From contig NSGV01000002.1 in the NCBI GenBank assembly GCA_002300355.1, positions 930,001-994,000 of the forward strand: a stretch of 64,000 nucleotides of DNA, written 5' to 3'. The position numbers and the translations under genes are program-made. Below the pieces are notes generated by a model. That model worked only from the letters and a program-made list of their open reading frames with translations, was not told the DNA's origin and made no database searches. The stretch is from Streptomyces sp. TLI_235 (GTDB lineage Bacteria > Actinomycetota > Actinomycetes > Streptomycetales > Streptomycetaceae). Position 1 is the stretch's first letter. Each line of letters starts with the position of its first letter. Of this stretch, positions 1 through 8,883 are shown piece by piece.

Positions 1-2
1 GG

Positions 3-239
3 ATCGCCGAACCGGACCGCGCCGTCCTCCACTCCTGGGCCTCACCCAACGCCCCGGACCGCGGGCTCGCGCTGCGCGCCCGGATCGTGCTCGCCTGCGA
101 GCACGCCTCCGCGGAGGAGGCGGCCGGACGGCTCGGGCACTCGGCGCAGCTGGTGGCGGCCTGGCGGGACAGGTTCCGGGCCGGCGGGCTGCAGGCACTG
201 GAAGCCTCGCCCCGCCGGGGACGGCCCCGTTCACGCTGA
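3..239 (+). CDS. Partial helix-turn-helix protein, IS630-like transposase N-terminus
   Basis: The open frame enters from the left edge, so its start is missing, and it ends at TGA 237-239. The visible 78 residues read as a homeodomain-like helix-turn-helix: an ALRARIVLACE segment, then EEAAGRLGHS and VAAWRDRFRAGGL, and a basic RRGRPRSR tail. This pattern is that of the DNA-binding N-terminal domain of IS630-type transposases, which in streptomycetes also occurs as a stand-alone small protein. The frame stops directly after the domain and no DDE catalytic part follows, so it is either a truncated transposase or a stand-alone HTH protein. Function beyond DNA binding is not inferable. Confidence 0.55.
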   Translation: MAEPDRAVLHSWASPNAPDRGLALRARIVLACEHASAEEAAGRLGHSAQLVAAWRDRFRAGGLQALEASPRRGRPRSR

Positions 240-259
240 GCCGGTGCCGGACCGGCGAA

Positions 260-886
260 CTACCGGGGGCGGCGCAGCCTGACCAGGGCGTCGATCGCCT
301 CGCCCGCCGTGCCGTGGCCGTCGGGGGCGGCCACGGTGCGGCGCACCCGCTCGGCGCGGACGGTCTGCAGGCCGAGGCCGGCCAGGTCGTCGAGGACGTC
401 GGCGGGGGTGAAGAGCACCCGTGCGTCCTGCGGGCCGCCGGTGCCCTCGGTGAGGTTGGTGGTGTCGTGGCCGACGACCAGCAGGGTGCCGCCGGGGGCG
501 AGCGCCTCGGCGGCGCGGCGCAGCGCGGTGCGGCGGTCGGCGGCGGGGAGCTGCAGGTAGGCGACGAGGACGAGGTCGTACGCGGCCGGTTCGGCGGTGC
601 GGGTGAGGACGTCGGCGGGCACCCAGTCGATCCGGTCGGCGGTGCCGGCGGGGCGGGTGGCGGCGAGGGCGCGGCCGCGGTCGAGGGCGACGGCGGAGAA
701 GTCGACGGCGGTGGCGTGCCAGCCGCGCTCGGCGAGCCAGATGCTGTTGCGCCCCTCGCCGGCGGCGAGGTCGAGGGCGCGGCCGGGCGGCAGGTCCGCG
801 CATTCGCCGACGACCCAGCGGTTGGGTTCGACGCCCCAGAGCTGCTCGGTGGCGCGGTAGCGCTCGTCCCAGTCCTGACTGTCCAT
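260..886 (-). CDS. Class I SAM-dependent methyltransferase
   Basis: A 208-residue protein with the class I methyltransferase fold. Motif I is LDLAAGEGRNSIWLAERG, the SAM-binding glycine loop, followed by the acidic VDFS, then DLVLVAYLQLP and an APGGTLLVVGHD strand. The N-terminal WDERY..EQLWG..PN resembles the tellurite-resistance TehB-like/SAM methyltransferase family. The start at ATG 886 was chosen because AAGGAGG lies about 7 bases upstream; a longer frame exists but has no ribosome site. It is divergent from the PLC-like gene at 1029. The substrate is unknown. Confidence 0.85.
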   Translation of the reverse strand: MDSQDWDERYRATEQLWGVEPNRWVVGECADLPPGRALDLAAGEGRNSIWLAERGWHATAVDFSAVALDRGRALAATRPAGTADRIDWVPADVLTRTAEPAAYDLVLVAYLQLPAADRRTALRRAAEALAPGGTLLVVGHDTTNLTEGTGGPQDARVLFTPADVLDDLAGLGLQTVRAERVRRTVAAPDGHGTAGEAIDALVRLRRPR

Positions 887-1028
887 CGGCGGCCTCCTTC
901 GGTCCGAGCGTACGCGGCGGGGGCGGGGCCGGTGCGGGGGAAGGGCAATGCGGAAGATTGTCTGGTACATGACGCACGGATGCGCTTCCATGGGGTGACG
1001 CCGCCTCAGGCCCCTCACCGGAGGTCCC

Positions 1029-2405
1029 ATGCGCCCCATCCGTACCGGACTGCTCCTCACTGCCCAACTCGCCCTGCTGGCAGGGCTGTCCGCGCCGGTC
1101 GCGGCGGCCGCCGCGGGCCCGCCGGCGCCCGGCGCCTACTTCGTGCAGAGCGTCGTCACCGGGCTGAACGCCGCGGACGCCGGCGGGGCGGTCGACCAGC
1201 ACAATCCCAAGGGCAACGAGGACCACCAGCAGTGGACGCTGCGGGCCTCGGGTGGCGCCTCGGTGCTGGAAAGCGCCGACCAGGCGGGCCGCTGCCTGGG
1301 CCGATCGGGCGACCGGGCCCGCGTGGTGGGCTGCGGGGACACGGCGGCGGCCTGGGAGGTGCTGCCCTCGGGTGCGTCGAGCTGGCGACTGAAGGCCCCC
1401 GGCGCCGAGCAGTACCTGAGCCTCGCGCCGAAGCCGGCCGGCGCCTCCTACCCCGCCGGCCTGCAGGTCGCCGGAGCGGGCCCGCTCGCCGACTTCTACC
1501 TGACGCCGACCGCGCCGCCGACCGCGCCGATGCCCGGCCCGCAGGAGCGGACCCTCGATCAGCTGACCTTCCTGACCGCGCACAACGCGTACGCCAACGG
1601 GGTGGACGGCGGCTTCGCCCCGCCGTTCGTGAACCTGGCGCCGAACCAGACGCGCGGCATCCAGCAGCAGCTCGCCGACGGGGTACGCGGCTTCATGCTG
1701 GACATCCACCAGACGCCGGACGGGGCGATCCTCTGCCACAACAGCTGCACCCTGGTGTCGCGACCGGTGGCGCTCTGGGTCGACCTGCAGCGGATCGCCG
1801 ACTTCCTGGCGGCCAACCGGGGCGAGTTCGTGACGGTCTTCCTGGAGGACTACGTCTCCCCCGAGGTGCTGCGCGGCGAGATCACCAGGGTCCGCGGCCT
1901 GAACGACGTGCTGTTCCGGCCGGACACCGCGGGAGTGCGCGAGCACGGCTGGCCGCGGATGGCGGACCTGGTGGCCTCGAACAGGCGACTGATGATCTTC
2001 ACCGACCACAGCCGGGACGCCGACCGCGCGGCGGGGCTGACCCGGGACAGCTTCGGGGTGATGTACCAGCGCGAGTGGACGGTGGAGAACTACTGGTCGA
2101 TGGGGTCGGGCCTGGGCAGTTCGGACTGGTCCTGTTACAGCCGCTGGTACGGCGGGGACGACGTGCTGCCGCTGACGCGGACCGAGCCCGGGTTCCGCCC
2201 GCTGTTCGTCATGAACCACTTCCGGGACGTCACGATCGCGCCGACCGCGTCCAACGACAACGGCAAGCTGCTGGACCGGGCGCAGCGGTTCTGCCGCCCG
2301 GCCGCGCGGAAGAAGCCGGTCTTCCTGGCGGTGGACCGGTATGACCTTGGTAACCCCGGGGCCGCGGTGGCGGCGCTGAACGGCTGGGTGGACGGGGCGC
2401 CGTAG
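1029..2405 (+). CDS. Secreted PI-PLC X-domain protein with N-terminal trefoil-like domain
   Basis: The 458-residue protein begins with a Sec-type signal peptide (residues 1 to about 29, ending in an Ala-rich cleavage site). Residues 34-160 carry QQW-type repeats (DHQQWTL, AAAWEVL, SSWRL), typical of a ricin-like beta-trefoil. Residues 175-458 form a PLC X-like TIM barrel. The two catalytic histidines are visible as TAHNAY (His185) and LCHNSC (His237). Such proteins cleave phosphatidylinositol or related glycerophosphodiesters outside the cell. No Y or C2 domain is present, as usual for bacterial enzymes. It is monocistronic, and the next gene has its own iron-responsive promoter. Exact substrate is inferred only. 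Confidence 0.82.
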   Translation: MRPIRTGLLLTAQLALLAGLSAPVAAAAAGPPAPGAYFVQSVVTGLNAADAGGAVDQHNPKGNEDHQQWTLRASGGASVLESADQAGRCLGRSGDRARVVGCGDTAAAWEVLPSGASSWRLKAPGAEQYLSLAPKPAGASYPAGLQVAGAGPLADFYLTPTAPPTAPMPGPQERTLDQLTFLTAHNAYANGVDGGFAPPFVNLAPNQTRGIQQQLADGVRGFMLDIHQTPDGAILCHNSCTLVSRPVALWVDLQRIADFLAANRGEFVTVFLEDYVSPEVLRGEITRVRGLNDVLFRPDTAGVREHGWPRMADLVASNRRLMIFTDHSRDADRAAGLTRDSFGVMYQREWTVENYWSMGSGLGSSDWSCYSRWYGGDDVLPLTRTEPGFRPLFVMNHFRDVTIAPTASNDNGKLLDRAQRFCRPAARKKPVFLAVDRYDLGNPGAAVAALNGWVDGAP

Positions 2406-2553
2406 CGGTTCGGAGCGAGGACGAACGATCCTTGCGCCCCCGCTCCCGGGACGCCCCGGGAGCGGCGGGCGGGCCGGTCCGCGCACGTCGGCGGCCCGTG
2501 ATGTGCCGAGGTCACGGCTGGGATTCCAAGGTCCTGTCTGACGGTTCGAAAGG

Positions 2554-2583
2554 TTGTTAGGTTAGGCTTGCTTCCCCTACTGT
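2554..2583 (+). promoter_or_regulatory. Promoter of efeOBU with iron box
   Basis: A TTGTTA -35 element (2554-2559) and TACTGT -10 element (2578-2583) are 18 bases apart. The 19-base stretch 2557-2575 begins TTAGGTTAGGCT, which equals the left 12 positions of the actinobacterial DtxR/IdeR/DmdR iron box; the right half is degenerate. The box covers the -35 element and spacer, so Fe-loaded DmdR-type repressor would block the polymerase. This fits the ferrous/ferric iron uptake genes downstream. Confidence 0.8.
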
Positions 2584-2623
2584 CTGGGTGCCGGAAAACC
2601 GACCAGCACCCTCGGAGTACGCC

Positions 2624-3760
2624 ATGCCCGCCCGCCGCTCCACCGCAGCGACGCTTCTGACCCTCGCCGTTGCCGGCGCAGCCCTGGCCGGCTGCTCCAA
2701 GAAGGACGACGCGGCATCCTCGGACGCGGTGAAGGTGACCGCCTCCGACTCCGCCTGCGAGGTCGCGAAGACGACCTTCCCGGCCGGCGCCGTCGAGCTC
2801 TCCGTGCAGAACAAGGGCTCGAAGTCCACCGAGGTCTACGTCTACGCCGCCGGCGACAAGATCGTCACCGAGCGCGAGAACATCGGCCCCGGCACCACCG
2901 TGAGCATCCACGCCGAGATCAAGGCCGGCGAGTACGAGATCGCCTGCAAGCCGGGCATGACCGGTGACGGCATCCGCCAGAAGATCACCGTGACCGGCAG
3001 CGCGGACTCCGCCGCGAAGGCCGACCCGCGCCTGGCCGCCGCCGTCGAGGCCTACCGCAAGTACGCCCAGGAGCAGGCCGACGCGACCATCCCGGTGGTG
3101 ACGCAGTTCGCCGAGGCGGTCAAGGCCGGCGACGCCGAGAAGGCCAAGTCGCTGTTCGCCGCCTCCCGCGTGGGCTGGGAGCGCACCGAGCCGATCGCCG
3201 AGAGCTTCGGCGACATCGACCCGAAGACCGACACCCGCGAGGACGGCCTGGAGGCCGGCCAGCAGTGGACCGGCTGGCACAAGATCGAGAAGTCGCTCTG
3301 GGCCGACGGCGCGATCACCGACGACGACAAGAAGCTCGCCGACCAGCTGGTGACGGACCTGAAGGACTGGCAGGGCCGGATCGCCAAGGCCGAGATCACC
3401 CCGACCTCGATGGCCAACGGCGCCAAGGAGCTGCTGGACGAGGTCTCCAAGAACAAGATCACCGGCGAGGAGGACCGCTACTCCCACACCGACCTGTCGG
3501 ACTTCGCCGCCAACGTCGACGGCGCCGAGAAGGCCTTCGAGCTACTGAAGCCCGTCGCCGCGGAGAAGGACGCCGCGCTGGCCAAGACCCTGGACACCGA
3601 GTTCGCCGCGATCAAGGCGCTGCTCGCCAAGTACAAGCAGGGCGAGGCCTACACCTCGTACGACAAGGTCACCGAGCCGGAGCGCAAGGTCTTCTCGGAC
3701 GCGGTGAACTCCCTGGGCGAGCCGCTGTCGAAGCTGGCCGCCGCGGTCGTCGTCGGCTGA
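2624..3760 (+). CDS. efeO: Iron uptake lipoprotein EfeO
   Basis: A 378-residue secreted lipoprotein. The signal peptide ends in a lipobox LAGC, with Cys24 as the lipidated residue. Residues 35-125 form the cupredoxin-like domain of EfeO. Residues 135-378 form the imelysin/M75 domain with the metal-binding HxxE motif at His219-Glu222 (HKIE). EfeO binds iron outside the membrane and passes it to the EfeU permease. ATG 2624 is the start because only it places the signal peptide at the N-terminus; the frame runs further upstream without a ribosome site. It is first in efeO-efeB-efeU behind an iron box. Confidence 0.93.
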   Translation: MPARRSTAATLLTLAVAGAALAGCSKKDDAASSDAVKVTASDSACEVAKTTFPAGAVELSVQNKGSKSTEVYVYAAGDKIVTERENIGPGTTVSIHAEIKAGEYEIACKPGMTGDGIRQKITVTGSADSAAKADPRLAAAVEAYRKYAQEQADATIPVVTQFAEAVKAGDAEKAKSLFAASRVGWERTEPIAESFGDIDPKTDTREDGLEAGQQWTGWHKIEKSLWADGAITDDDKKLADQLVTDLKDWQGRIAKAEITPTSMANGAKELLDEVSKNKITGEEDRYSHTDLSDFAANVDGAEKAFELLKPVAAEKDAALAKTLDTEFAAIKALLAKYKQGEAYTSYDKVTEPERKVFSDAVNSLGEPLSKLAAAVVVG

Positions 3761-3845
3761 CCCGACGCACCGAACCAGCGCCCCGCCGCGGCGGCCGTCG
3801 CCGGCCGCCGCGGCTTCCGCAGAGACAGGACCGATAGGAATCCCC

Positions 3846-5135
3846 GTGGACGCCGAGACCACCGAGCCCACTGCGCCGGACACCGCCACCGATCACGCCC
3901 CCACCCGCCGTGCCGTCATCGGCTGGGCCGGGGCCGGCCTCGCCCTGGGCGCGGCCGCCGCCGGATCGGTCGCCGCCGCGACCATGCACGAGGCCGCGCC
4001 CGCCGCCGCCCCCGGCATCGACTCCACCGTGGACATCCCGTTCTACGGCGACCACCAGGCCGGCATCGCCACGCCCGTCCAGGACCGGCTGCACTTCGCC
4101 GCGTTCGACGTCACCACCAAGGACCGCGAGGCCCTGGTGAAGATGCTGAAGGAGTGGACGAAGGCCGCCGCCGCGATGACCGGCGGCCGCGAGGTCGGCA
4201 CCGGCGCGACCGGCGGCCTCCCGGAGGCCCCGCCGGACGACACCGGCGAGGCGCTCGGCCTGCCCGCCTCCCGGCTGACCCTGACCGTCGGCTTCGGCCC
4301 GACGCTGTTCGAGAAGGACGGCACCGACCGCTTCGGCATCAAGGCCAAGCGGCCCGAGGCCCTGGTCGACCTGCCGAAGTTCCCCGGTGACCGGCTGGAG
4401 GCGACCCGCACCGGCGGCGACATCTGCGTCCAGGCCTGCGCCGACGACCCGCAGGTCGCAGTGCACGCGATCCGCAACCTGGCCCGGATCGGCATGGGCG
4501 TGGTCAACGTCCGCTGGTCGCAGCTCGGCTTCGGCAAGACCTCCTCGACCACCCCCGAGGCGCAGACCCCGCGCAACCTCATGGGCTTCAAGGACGGCAC
4601 CCACAACATCGCCGGCACCGACGCCAAGGCGCTGACCGACCACGTGTGGGTCGCCCCCGGCGACGGCCAGGACTGGATGACCGGCGGCTCGTACCTGGTC
4701 GCCCGGCGGATCCGGATGACCATCGAGACCTGGGACCGCACCCCGCTCAAGGAGCAGGAGGACATCTTCGGCCGCAGCAAGCTCGAAGGTGCCCCGGTCG
4801 GCAAGCAGAGGGAGCGGGACACCCCGGACCTGTCCGCGATGAAGGAGGACGCGCACGTCCGCCTCGCGCACCCGGACAGCAACAACGGGCTGATGATCCT
4901 GCGCCGCGGCTTCTCCTTCACGGACGGCACCGACGGCCTCGGCCGCCTCGACGCCGGCCTGTTCTTCCTCGCCTACCAGCGCGACACCCGCAAGGCCTTC
5001 GTGCCGCTGCAGACCAAGCTCGCCGGCAACGACGCGCTGAACGAGTACATCACGCACGTGGGCTCCGGCCACTTCGCGTGCCCGCCCGGCGTCCGCAAGC
5101 CCGGCGAATGGTGGGGCCAGGCCCTGTTCGGCTGA
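3846..5135 (+). CDS. efeB: Deferrochelatase/DyP-type peroxidase EfeB
   Basis: A 429-residue Tat-exported haem peroxidase. The twin arginines Arg21-Arg22 are followed by the hydrophobic segment VIGWAGAGLALGAAAAG. The DyP signature GFKDG is at 247-251 with catalytic Asp250. The proximal haem ligand is probably His337 in AHVR, and the distal arginine lies in ILRRGF near residue 354. EfeB oxidises ferrous iron or releases iron from haem for import by EfeU. It starts at GTG and lies 85 bases after efeO and 40 before efeU, consistent with one transcript. Confidence 0.93.
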   Translation: MDAETTEPTAPDTATDHAPTRRAVIGWAGAGLALGAAAAGSVAAATMHEAAPAAAPGIDSTVDIPFYGDHQAGIATPVQDRLHFAAFDVTTKDREALVKMLKEWTKAAAAMTGGREVGTGATGGLPEAPPDDTGEALGLPASRLTLTVGFGPTLFEKDGTDRFGIKAKRPEALVDLPKFPGDRLEATRTGGDICVQACADDPQVAVHAIRNLARIGMGVVNVRWSQLGFGKTSSTTPEAQTPRNLMGFKDGTHNIAGTDAKALTDHVWVAPGDGQDWMTGGSYLVARRIRMTIETWDRTPLKEQEDIFGRSKLEGAPVGKQRERDTPDLSAMKEDAHVRLAHPDSNNGLMILRRGFSFTDGTDGLGRLDAGLFFLAYQRDTRKAFVPLQTKLAGNDALNEYITHVGSGHFACPPGVRKPGEWWGQALFG

Positions 5136-5175
5136 CCCCCTGCCCCGTACCACCTCCACCCCCGGGAGTCCCCCT

Positions 5176-6033
5176 GTGTTCGGCAACTACCTGATCGGTC
5201 TGCGGGAAGGCCTCGAAGCCAGCCTCGTGGTCTGCATCCTGATCGCCTATCTGGTCAAGACCGGCCGCCGGGACCGGCTGGCTCCGGTCTGGGCGGGCAT
5301 CGCCGCGGCGGTCGTGCTGAGCATGGCCTTCGGCGCGGTGCTGCAGTACGGCTCGACGCAGCTCAGCTTCGAGGCGCAGGAGGCGCTCGGCGGCTCGCTG
5401 TCGATCGTCGCGGTGGGCCTGGTCACCTGGATGGTCTTCTGGATGCGCCGCACCGCGCGGCACCTGAAGGCCGAGCTGCACGGCAAGCTGGACGCCGCGC
5501 TGGCTATGGGCACCTTCGCCCTGGTGATCACGGCCTTCCTGGCGGTCGGCCGGGAGGGCCTGGAGACCGCGCTGTTCATCTGGACGGCCGTCCAGGCGAC
5601 CAGTGACGGCGTCCGTCCGCTGGTCGGCGCGGTCCTCGGCCTGCTGACCTCGGTGGTGCTGGGCTGGATGTTCTACCGCGGCGCCCTGAAGATCAACCTC
5701 GCCAAGTTCTTCACCTGGACCGGCGCGATGCTGGTCGTCGTGGCAGCCGGTGTGCTCGCCTACGGCGTCCACGACCTGCAGGAGGCCGGCTGGATCCCGG
5801 GCCTGGCGAACCAGGCGTTCGACATCTCCAGCACCATCCCCAAGGACAGCTGGTACGGCACCCTGCTGAAGGGCGTGTTCAACTTCCAGCCCGACCCGAC
5901 GATGCTGCAGGTGGCGGTCTGGGCCGCCTACCTGGTGCCGACGCTCTTCCTCTTCCTGCGGACGTCGGGCAGCTCGGCGCCGAAGCCTGCCGCGGCCGTC
6001 GCCCCCTCCGCGGCCGAGAAGCCCGCCGCATAG
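5176..6033 (+). CDS. efeU: Iron permease EfeU, FTR1/OFeT family
   Basis: A 285-residue membrane protein with seven predicted helices. It carries the two FTR1 REGLE signatures: LREGLEASLV near residue 9 and GREGLETALFIW near residue 128. Their glutamates coordinate iron in the channel. The protein ends in an Ala/Pro-rich cytoplasmic tail. It starts at GTG 5176. As last gene of efeOBU it is followed by a strong hairpin. Gene order here is O-B-U rather than the enterobacterial U-O-B, which does not affect the assignment. Confidence 0.93.
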   Translation: MFGNYLIGLREGLEASLVVCILIAYLVKTGRRDRLAPVWAGIAAAVVLSMAFGAVLQYGSTQLSFEAQEALGGSLSIVAVGLVTWMVFWMRRTARHLKAELHGKLDAALAMGTFALVITAFLAVGREGLETALFIWTAVQATSDGVRPLVGAVLGLLTSVVLGWMFYRGALKINLAKFFTWTGAMLVVVAAGVLAYGVHDLQEAGWIPGLANQAFDISSTIPKDSWYGTLLKGVFNFQPDPTMLQVAVWAAYLVPTLFLFLRTSGSSAPKPAAAVAPSAAEKPAA

Positions 6034-6050
6034 CAATCCTGCGCACCGCG

Positions 6051-6084
6051 AAGGTCCCGCACCCTGCCGAGGGTGCGGGACCTT
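6051..6084. terminator. Hairpin terminator between efeU and the ADH gene
   Basis: Perfect 15-base-pair arms (6051-6065 and 6070-6084) enclose a four-base loop. It sits between the convergent ends of efeU and the alcohol dehydrogenase gene, so it can serve both strands. Confidence 0.85.
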
Positions 6085-6104
6085 CCGCGTTCCGCCGTGC
6101 GGTG

Positions 6105-7190
6105 TCAGCGGTCGAAGAGCACCAGGGAGCGTCCGCCGCGGCCGGCCGCCATCCGGTCGAAGGCGGCCGGGATCTCCTCCAGCCCGATCCGGTCGGTGAT
6201 CAGCGCGTCCAGGTCGAGCCGGCCGGTGCGCACGTGCTCGGCGAGGACCGGCACGGTCTCGTCCGGGTCGCAGTTGCCGTAGACGCAGGCCGTCAGGGTG
6301 CGGGCGTAGTGGAACAGTTCCAGGGCTGAGAAGGAGACCATGTCCTGCTTGCCGCCGATCCCGACGACGGTCGTCCGACCGCCGCGGCGGGTGGCCGACC
6401 AGGCCGAACGGATCGTGGCGCCGCGGCCGACGCACTCGAAGGCGTGGTCGGCGCCGCGGCCGCCGGTGAGCTCGCGGACGGCCTTCGGGGTGCCCTCGTC
6501 GGCGAGCAGGAACTCGGTGGCACCGTGCCGGCGGGCGAGCTCCTCCTTCTCCGGGGACACGTCCACGGCGACCACCGGCGCGGCGCCGGCGAGCCGGGCG
6601 GCCTGCAGCACCGCCAGGCCGATCCCGCCCAGGCCGTACACCACCACCGACTCCCCCACCCGTACCCGGGCCGCGCTGTGCACCGCCCCGTAGCCGGTGA
6701 GGACGGCGCAGCCGAGCAGGGCGGCGGAGGCGAGCGGCACGTCGGCGGGCAGCGGCAGCACGGCCCGCCGGTCGACCACGGTCTCCTCGGCGAAGGCGCC
6801 GACGCCGAGCCCGGGGTGCAGGCCGGTGCCGTCCGGCAGTGCGGCGTACCGGCCGGTCGCGGCGGCGCCGGCGTTGTCGCAGAGCCAGGGTTCGCCGATC
6901 GCGCAGGCCGGGCAGCTGCGGCAGGCCGGGGCCCAGTTGAGCACCACGGGGTCGCCGGGGCGGACGCCGGTGACGTCCTCGCCGACGGAGACCACGGTGC
7001 CCGCGCCCTCGTGGCCGAGCACCAGCGGCAGGGTTGCGCGGAGCACCCCGCGGGCGATCGACAGGTCGGAGTGGCAGACGCCGGCGGCGGCGAGCCGGAC
7101 GCGGACCTGTCCGGGGCCGGGGTCTGGCAGGTCGATGTCGGTGATCTCGAGCGGGGCCCCGGCGGAGCGCAGGACGGCGGCACGGACCAT
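6105..7190 (-). CDS. Zinc-dependent alcohol dehydrogenase (MDR family)
   Basis: A 361-residue medium-chain dehydrogenase. The catalytic zinc site is GVCHSD and the following GHEGAGTV; the structural zinc cysteines are CRSCPACAIGEPWLC. The Rossmann motif GLGGIGLA and an acidic VDVS strand indicate NAD preference. It interconverts an alcohol and aldehyde. I prefer ATG 7190 because GAGGTGA lies six bases upstream; a GTG three codons earlier has no such site. It lies 69 bases downstream of an aldehyde dehydrogenase gene, so the pair probably oxidises an alcohol to an acid in two steps under the adjacent TetR regulator. Confidence 0.9.
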   Translation of the reverse strand: MVRAAVLRSAGAPLEITDIDLPDPGPGQVRVRLAAAGVCHSDLSIARGVLRATLPLVLGHEGAGTVVSVGEDVTGVRPGDPVVLNWAPACRSCPACAIGEPWLCDNAGAAATGRYAALPDGTGLHPGLGVGAFAEETVVDRRAVLPLPADVPLASAALLGCAVLTGYGAVHSAARVRVGESVVVYGLGGIGLAVLQAARLAGAAPVVAVDVSPEKEELARRHGATEFLLADEGTPKAVRELTGGRGADHAFECVGRGATIRSAWSATRRGGRTTVVGIGGKQDMVSFSALELFHYARTLTACVYGNCDPDETVPVLAEHVRTGRLDLDALITDRIGLEEIPAAFDRMAAGRGGRSLVLFDR

Positions 7191-7259
7191 GGCGGTCACC
7201 TCGGCGGTCTTCGGCGGTCTTCGGATGCGGGCGGGGGATCGGCGTACGGTGGGCGGCCG

Positions 7260-8678
7260 TCAGAACTGGAGGGACTTGGTCTGCAGGAACTCCTCCAGGC
7301 CGTGCCGGCCGAGCTCCCGGCCCACACCGGAGTTCTTCCAGCCGCCGAACGGGGCGAGCGGGTTGAAGCGGCCGCCGTTGATGTCGACCTGGCCGGTCTC
7401 CATGCGGCGGGCGAAGGCGGCGGCGGTCTCGTCGTCGGCCGCCCAGACGGCGCCGGCCAGGCCGTACTCGGTGCCGTTGGCCAGCTCCAGGGCGTGTTCC
7501 TCGTCCTCGTAGGGCAGCACCACCAGGACGGGCCCGAAGATCTCCTCCCGGACGGCGGCGGCGTCCGGGGCGAGGTCGGCGAGGACGGTCGGGCGGACGT
7601 AGTAGCCGCCGGCCAGCCCCTCGGGCGCCTCGGACCCGCCGGCGACCAGCCGGGCGCCGGCGGCGAGCGCCCCGTCGATGTAGCCGCGGACGCGCTCGCG
7701 CTGGCGCTCGCTGACCAGCGGGCCGACCCGGGTGGCGGGGTCGGCCGGATCGCCGGGCGCGTACTTGGCGGTCGCGGCGGCGGCGATCGCCAGGGCCTCC
7801 TCGTACTGGTCGCGGTGGACCAGCAGCCGGGTCCAGGCGGTGCAGGTCTGGCCGGAGTTGGCGAAGACGTTGGCGAGGTTGACGTTGACGGCGCGGGTGA
7901 GGTCGGCGCCGGGCAGGACGACGTTGGCGGACTTGCCGCCGAGCTCCAGGGAGACCTTCTTGATGCCGCGTCCGGCGCTCTCGCCGATCGCGCGGCCGAC
8001 CGCGGTGGAGCCGGTGAAGGAGACCACGTCGACGCCCGGGTGGGCGGCGAGCGCGGCGCCCACCACCGTGCCGAGGCCGGTGACCAGGTTGAAGACGCCT
8101 GGCGGCAGGCCCGCCCCGTCGACGATCCGGGCGAACAGCCGGGCGACCAGCGGGGTCTCCTCGGAGGGCTTGAGCACCACCGTGCAGCCGGCCGCGAGGG
8201 CGGGGACGACCTTCGCGACGATCAGGTGCAGCGGGTAGTTCCACGGCGTGATCGCGGCGACCACCCCGGCGGGTTCGGCGTAGACGGTGGAGTTGCCGAC
8301 CTTCTCGTGGAAGGCGTAGTCCGCGAGCACGTCCAGGTAGGCGGAGGCGACGGCGATCGGGGTGCCGGCCTGGACGGCGTCGGCGAAGCCGATCGGGGTG
8401 CCGAGTTCGGCGGTGACGGTCTCCGCGATCTCGGCGCGGTGGGCGGTCAGTCCGTCGCGCAGCCGGGTCAGTGCGGCGAGCCGCTCCTCGCGGCCGGTCG
8501 CGGCCCAGCCGGGGGCGGCGGCGCGGGCGGCGGCGACGGCGGCGTCCACCTCGGCGGCGGTGCCGGCCGGGACGGTGGCGATCGGCCGCTCGGTCGCCGG
8601 GTTGAGCACCTCGATGGTGTCCGGCCCGGCGGCGGGGCGCCAGCCGCCGCCGATGTAGTGGTCCGCGTAGTGCTGCAC
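7260..8678 (-). CDS. Aldehyde dehydrogenase family protein
   Basis: A 472-residue NAD(P)-dependent aldehyde dehydrogenase of normal length. The catalytic Glu245 is in LELGGKSAN and the nucleophile Cys279 in NSGQTCT. The cofactor residues PWNYP and FTGSTAVG are also present. The GTG start at 8678 has GGAG seven bases upstream. It is the first gene of a two-gene unit with the alcohol dehydrogenase. A 21-bp palindrome lies 31-51 bases upstream of the start, overlapping the probable TAAAAT -10 region, and the divergent TetR gene is the likely regulator. Aldehyde identity is unknown. Confidence 0.92.
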   Translation of the reverse strand: MQHYADHYIGGGWRPAAGPDTIEVLNPATERPIATVPAGTAAEVDAAVAAARAAAPGWAATGREERLAALTRLRDGLTAHRAEIAETVTAELGTPIGFADAVQAGTPIAVASAYLDVLADYAFHEKVGNSTVYAEPAGVVAAITPWNYPLHLIVAKVVPALAAGCTVVLKPSEETPLVARLFARIVDGAGLPPGVFNLVTGLGTVVGAALAAHPGVDVVSFTGSTAVGRAIGESAGRGIKKVSLELGGKSANVVLPGADLTRAVNVNLANVFANSGQTCTAWTRLLVHRDQYEEALAIAAAATAKYAPGDPADPATRVGPLVSERQRERVRGYIDGALAAGARLVAGGSEAPEGLAGGYYVRPTVLADLAPDAAAVREEIFGPVLVVLPYEDEEHALELANGTEYGLAGAVWAADDETAAAFARRMETGQVDINGGRFNPLAPFGGWKNSGVGRELGRHGLEEFLQTKSLQF

Positions 8679-8708
8679 CCGATGCTCCTCGGAGTCCGCT
8701 CCCGGATT

Positions 8709-8729
8709 TTAACTAGCAGTGGTAGTTAA
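8709..8729. promoter_or_regulatory. TetR-type operator between ALDH and TetR genes
   Basis: A near-perfect 21-base palindrome with TTAACTA arms (8709-8715 and 8723-8729). The inner CA/TG pairs lie around a central G at 8719, and only one pair mismatches. On the minus strand the TAAAAT at 8711-8706 looks like the -10 of the dehydrogenase operon, so a bound repressor would occlude it. The site is 154 bases before the TetR start. Confidence 0.8.
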
Positions 8730-8883
8730 CGCGGCCGCGGGGCACCCGCGCAAGACCGCGGCACGGCTACGGCACGGCCGGGCCCGGGGAGTGACGCCCG
8801 ATCACCCCGGACGGCACCCGGACCCGGACCCCGTCCGCGGACGGCCGCCACGGCCCGCCGGCACGCCTGTAGGGTTGGGCCGC

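Noticed and set aside
1..239. Intact insertion sequence at the left edge
   Set aside because: Only a helix-turn-helix domain is visible and it stops at 239. No DDE part or terminal inverted repeats are seen in the window.
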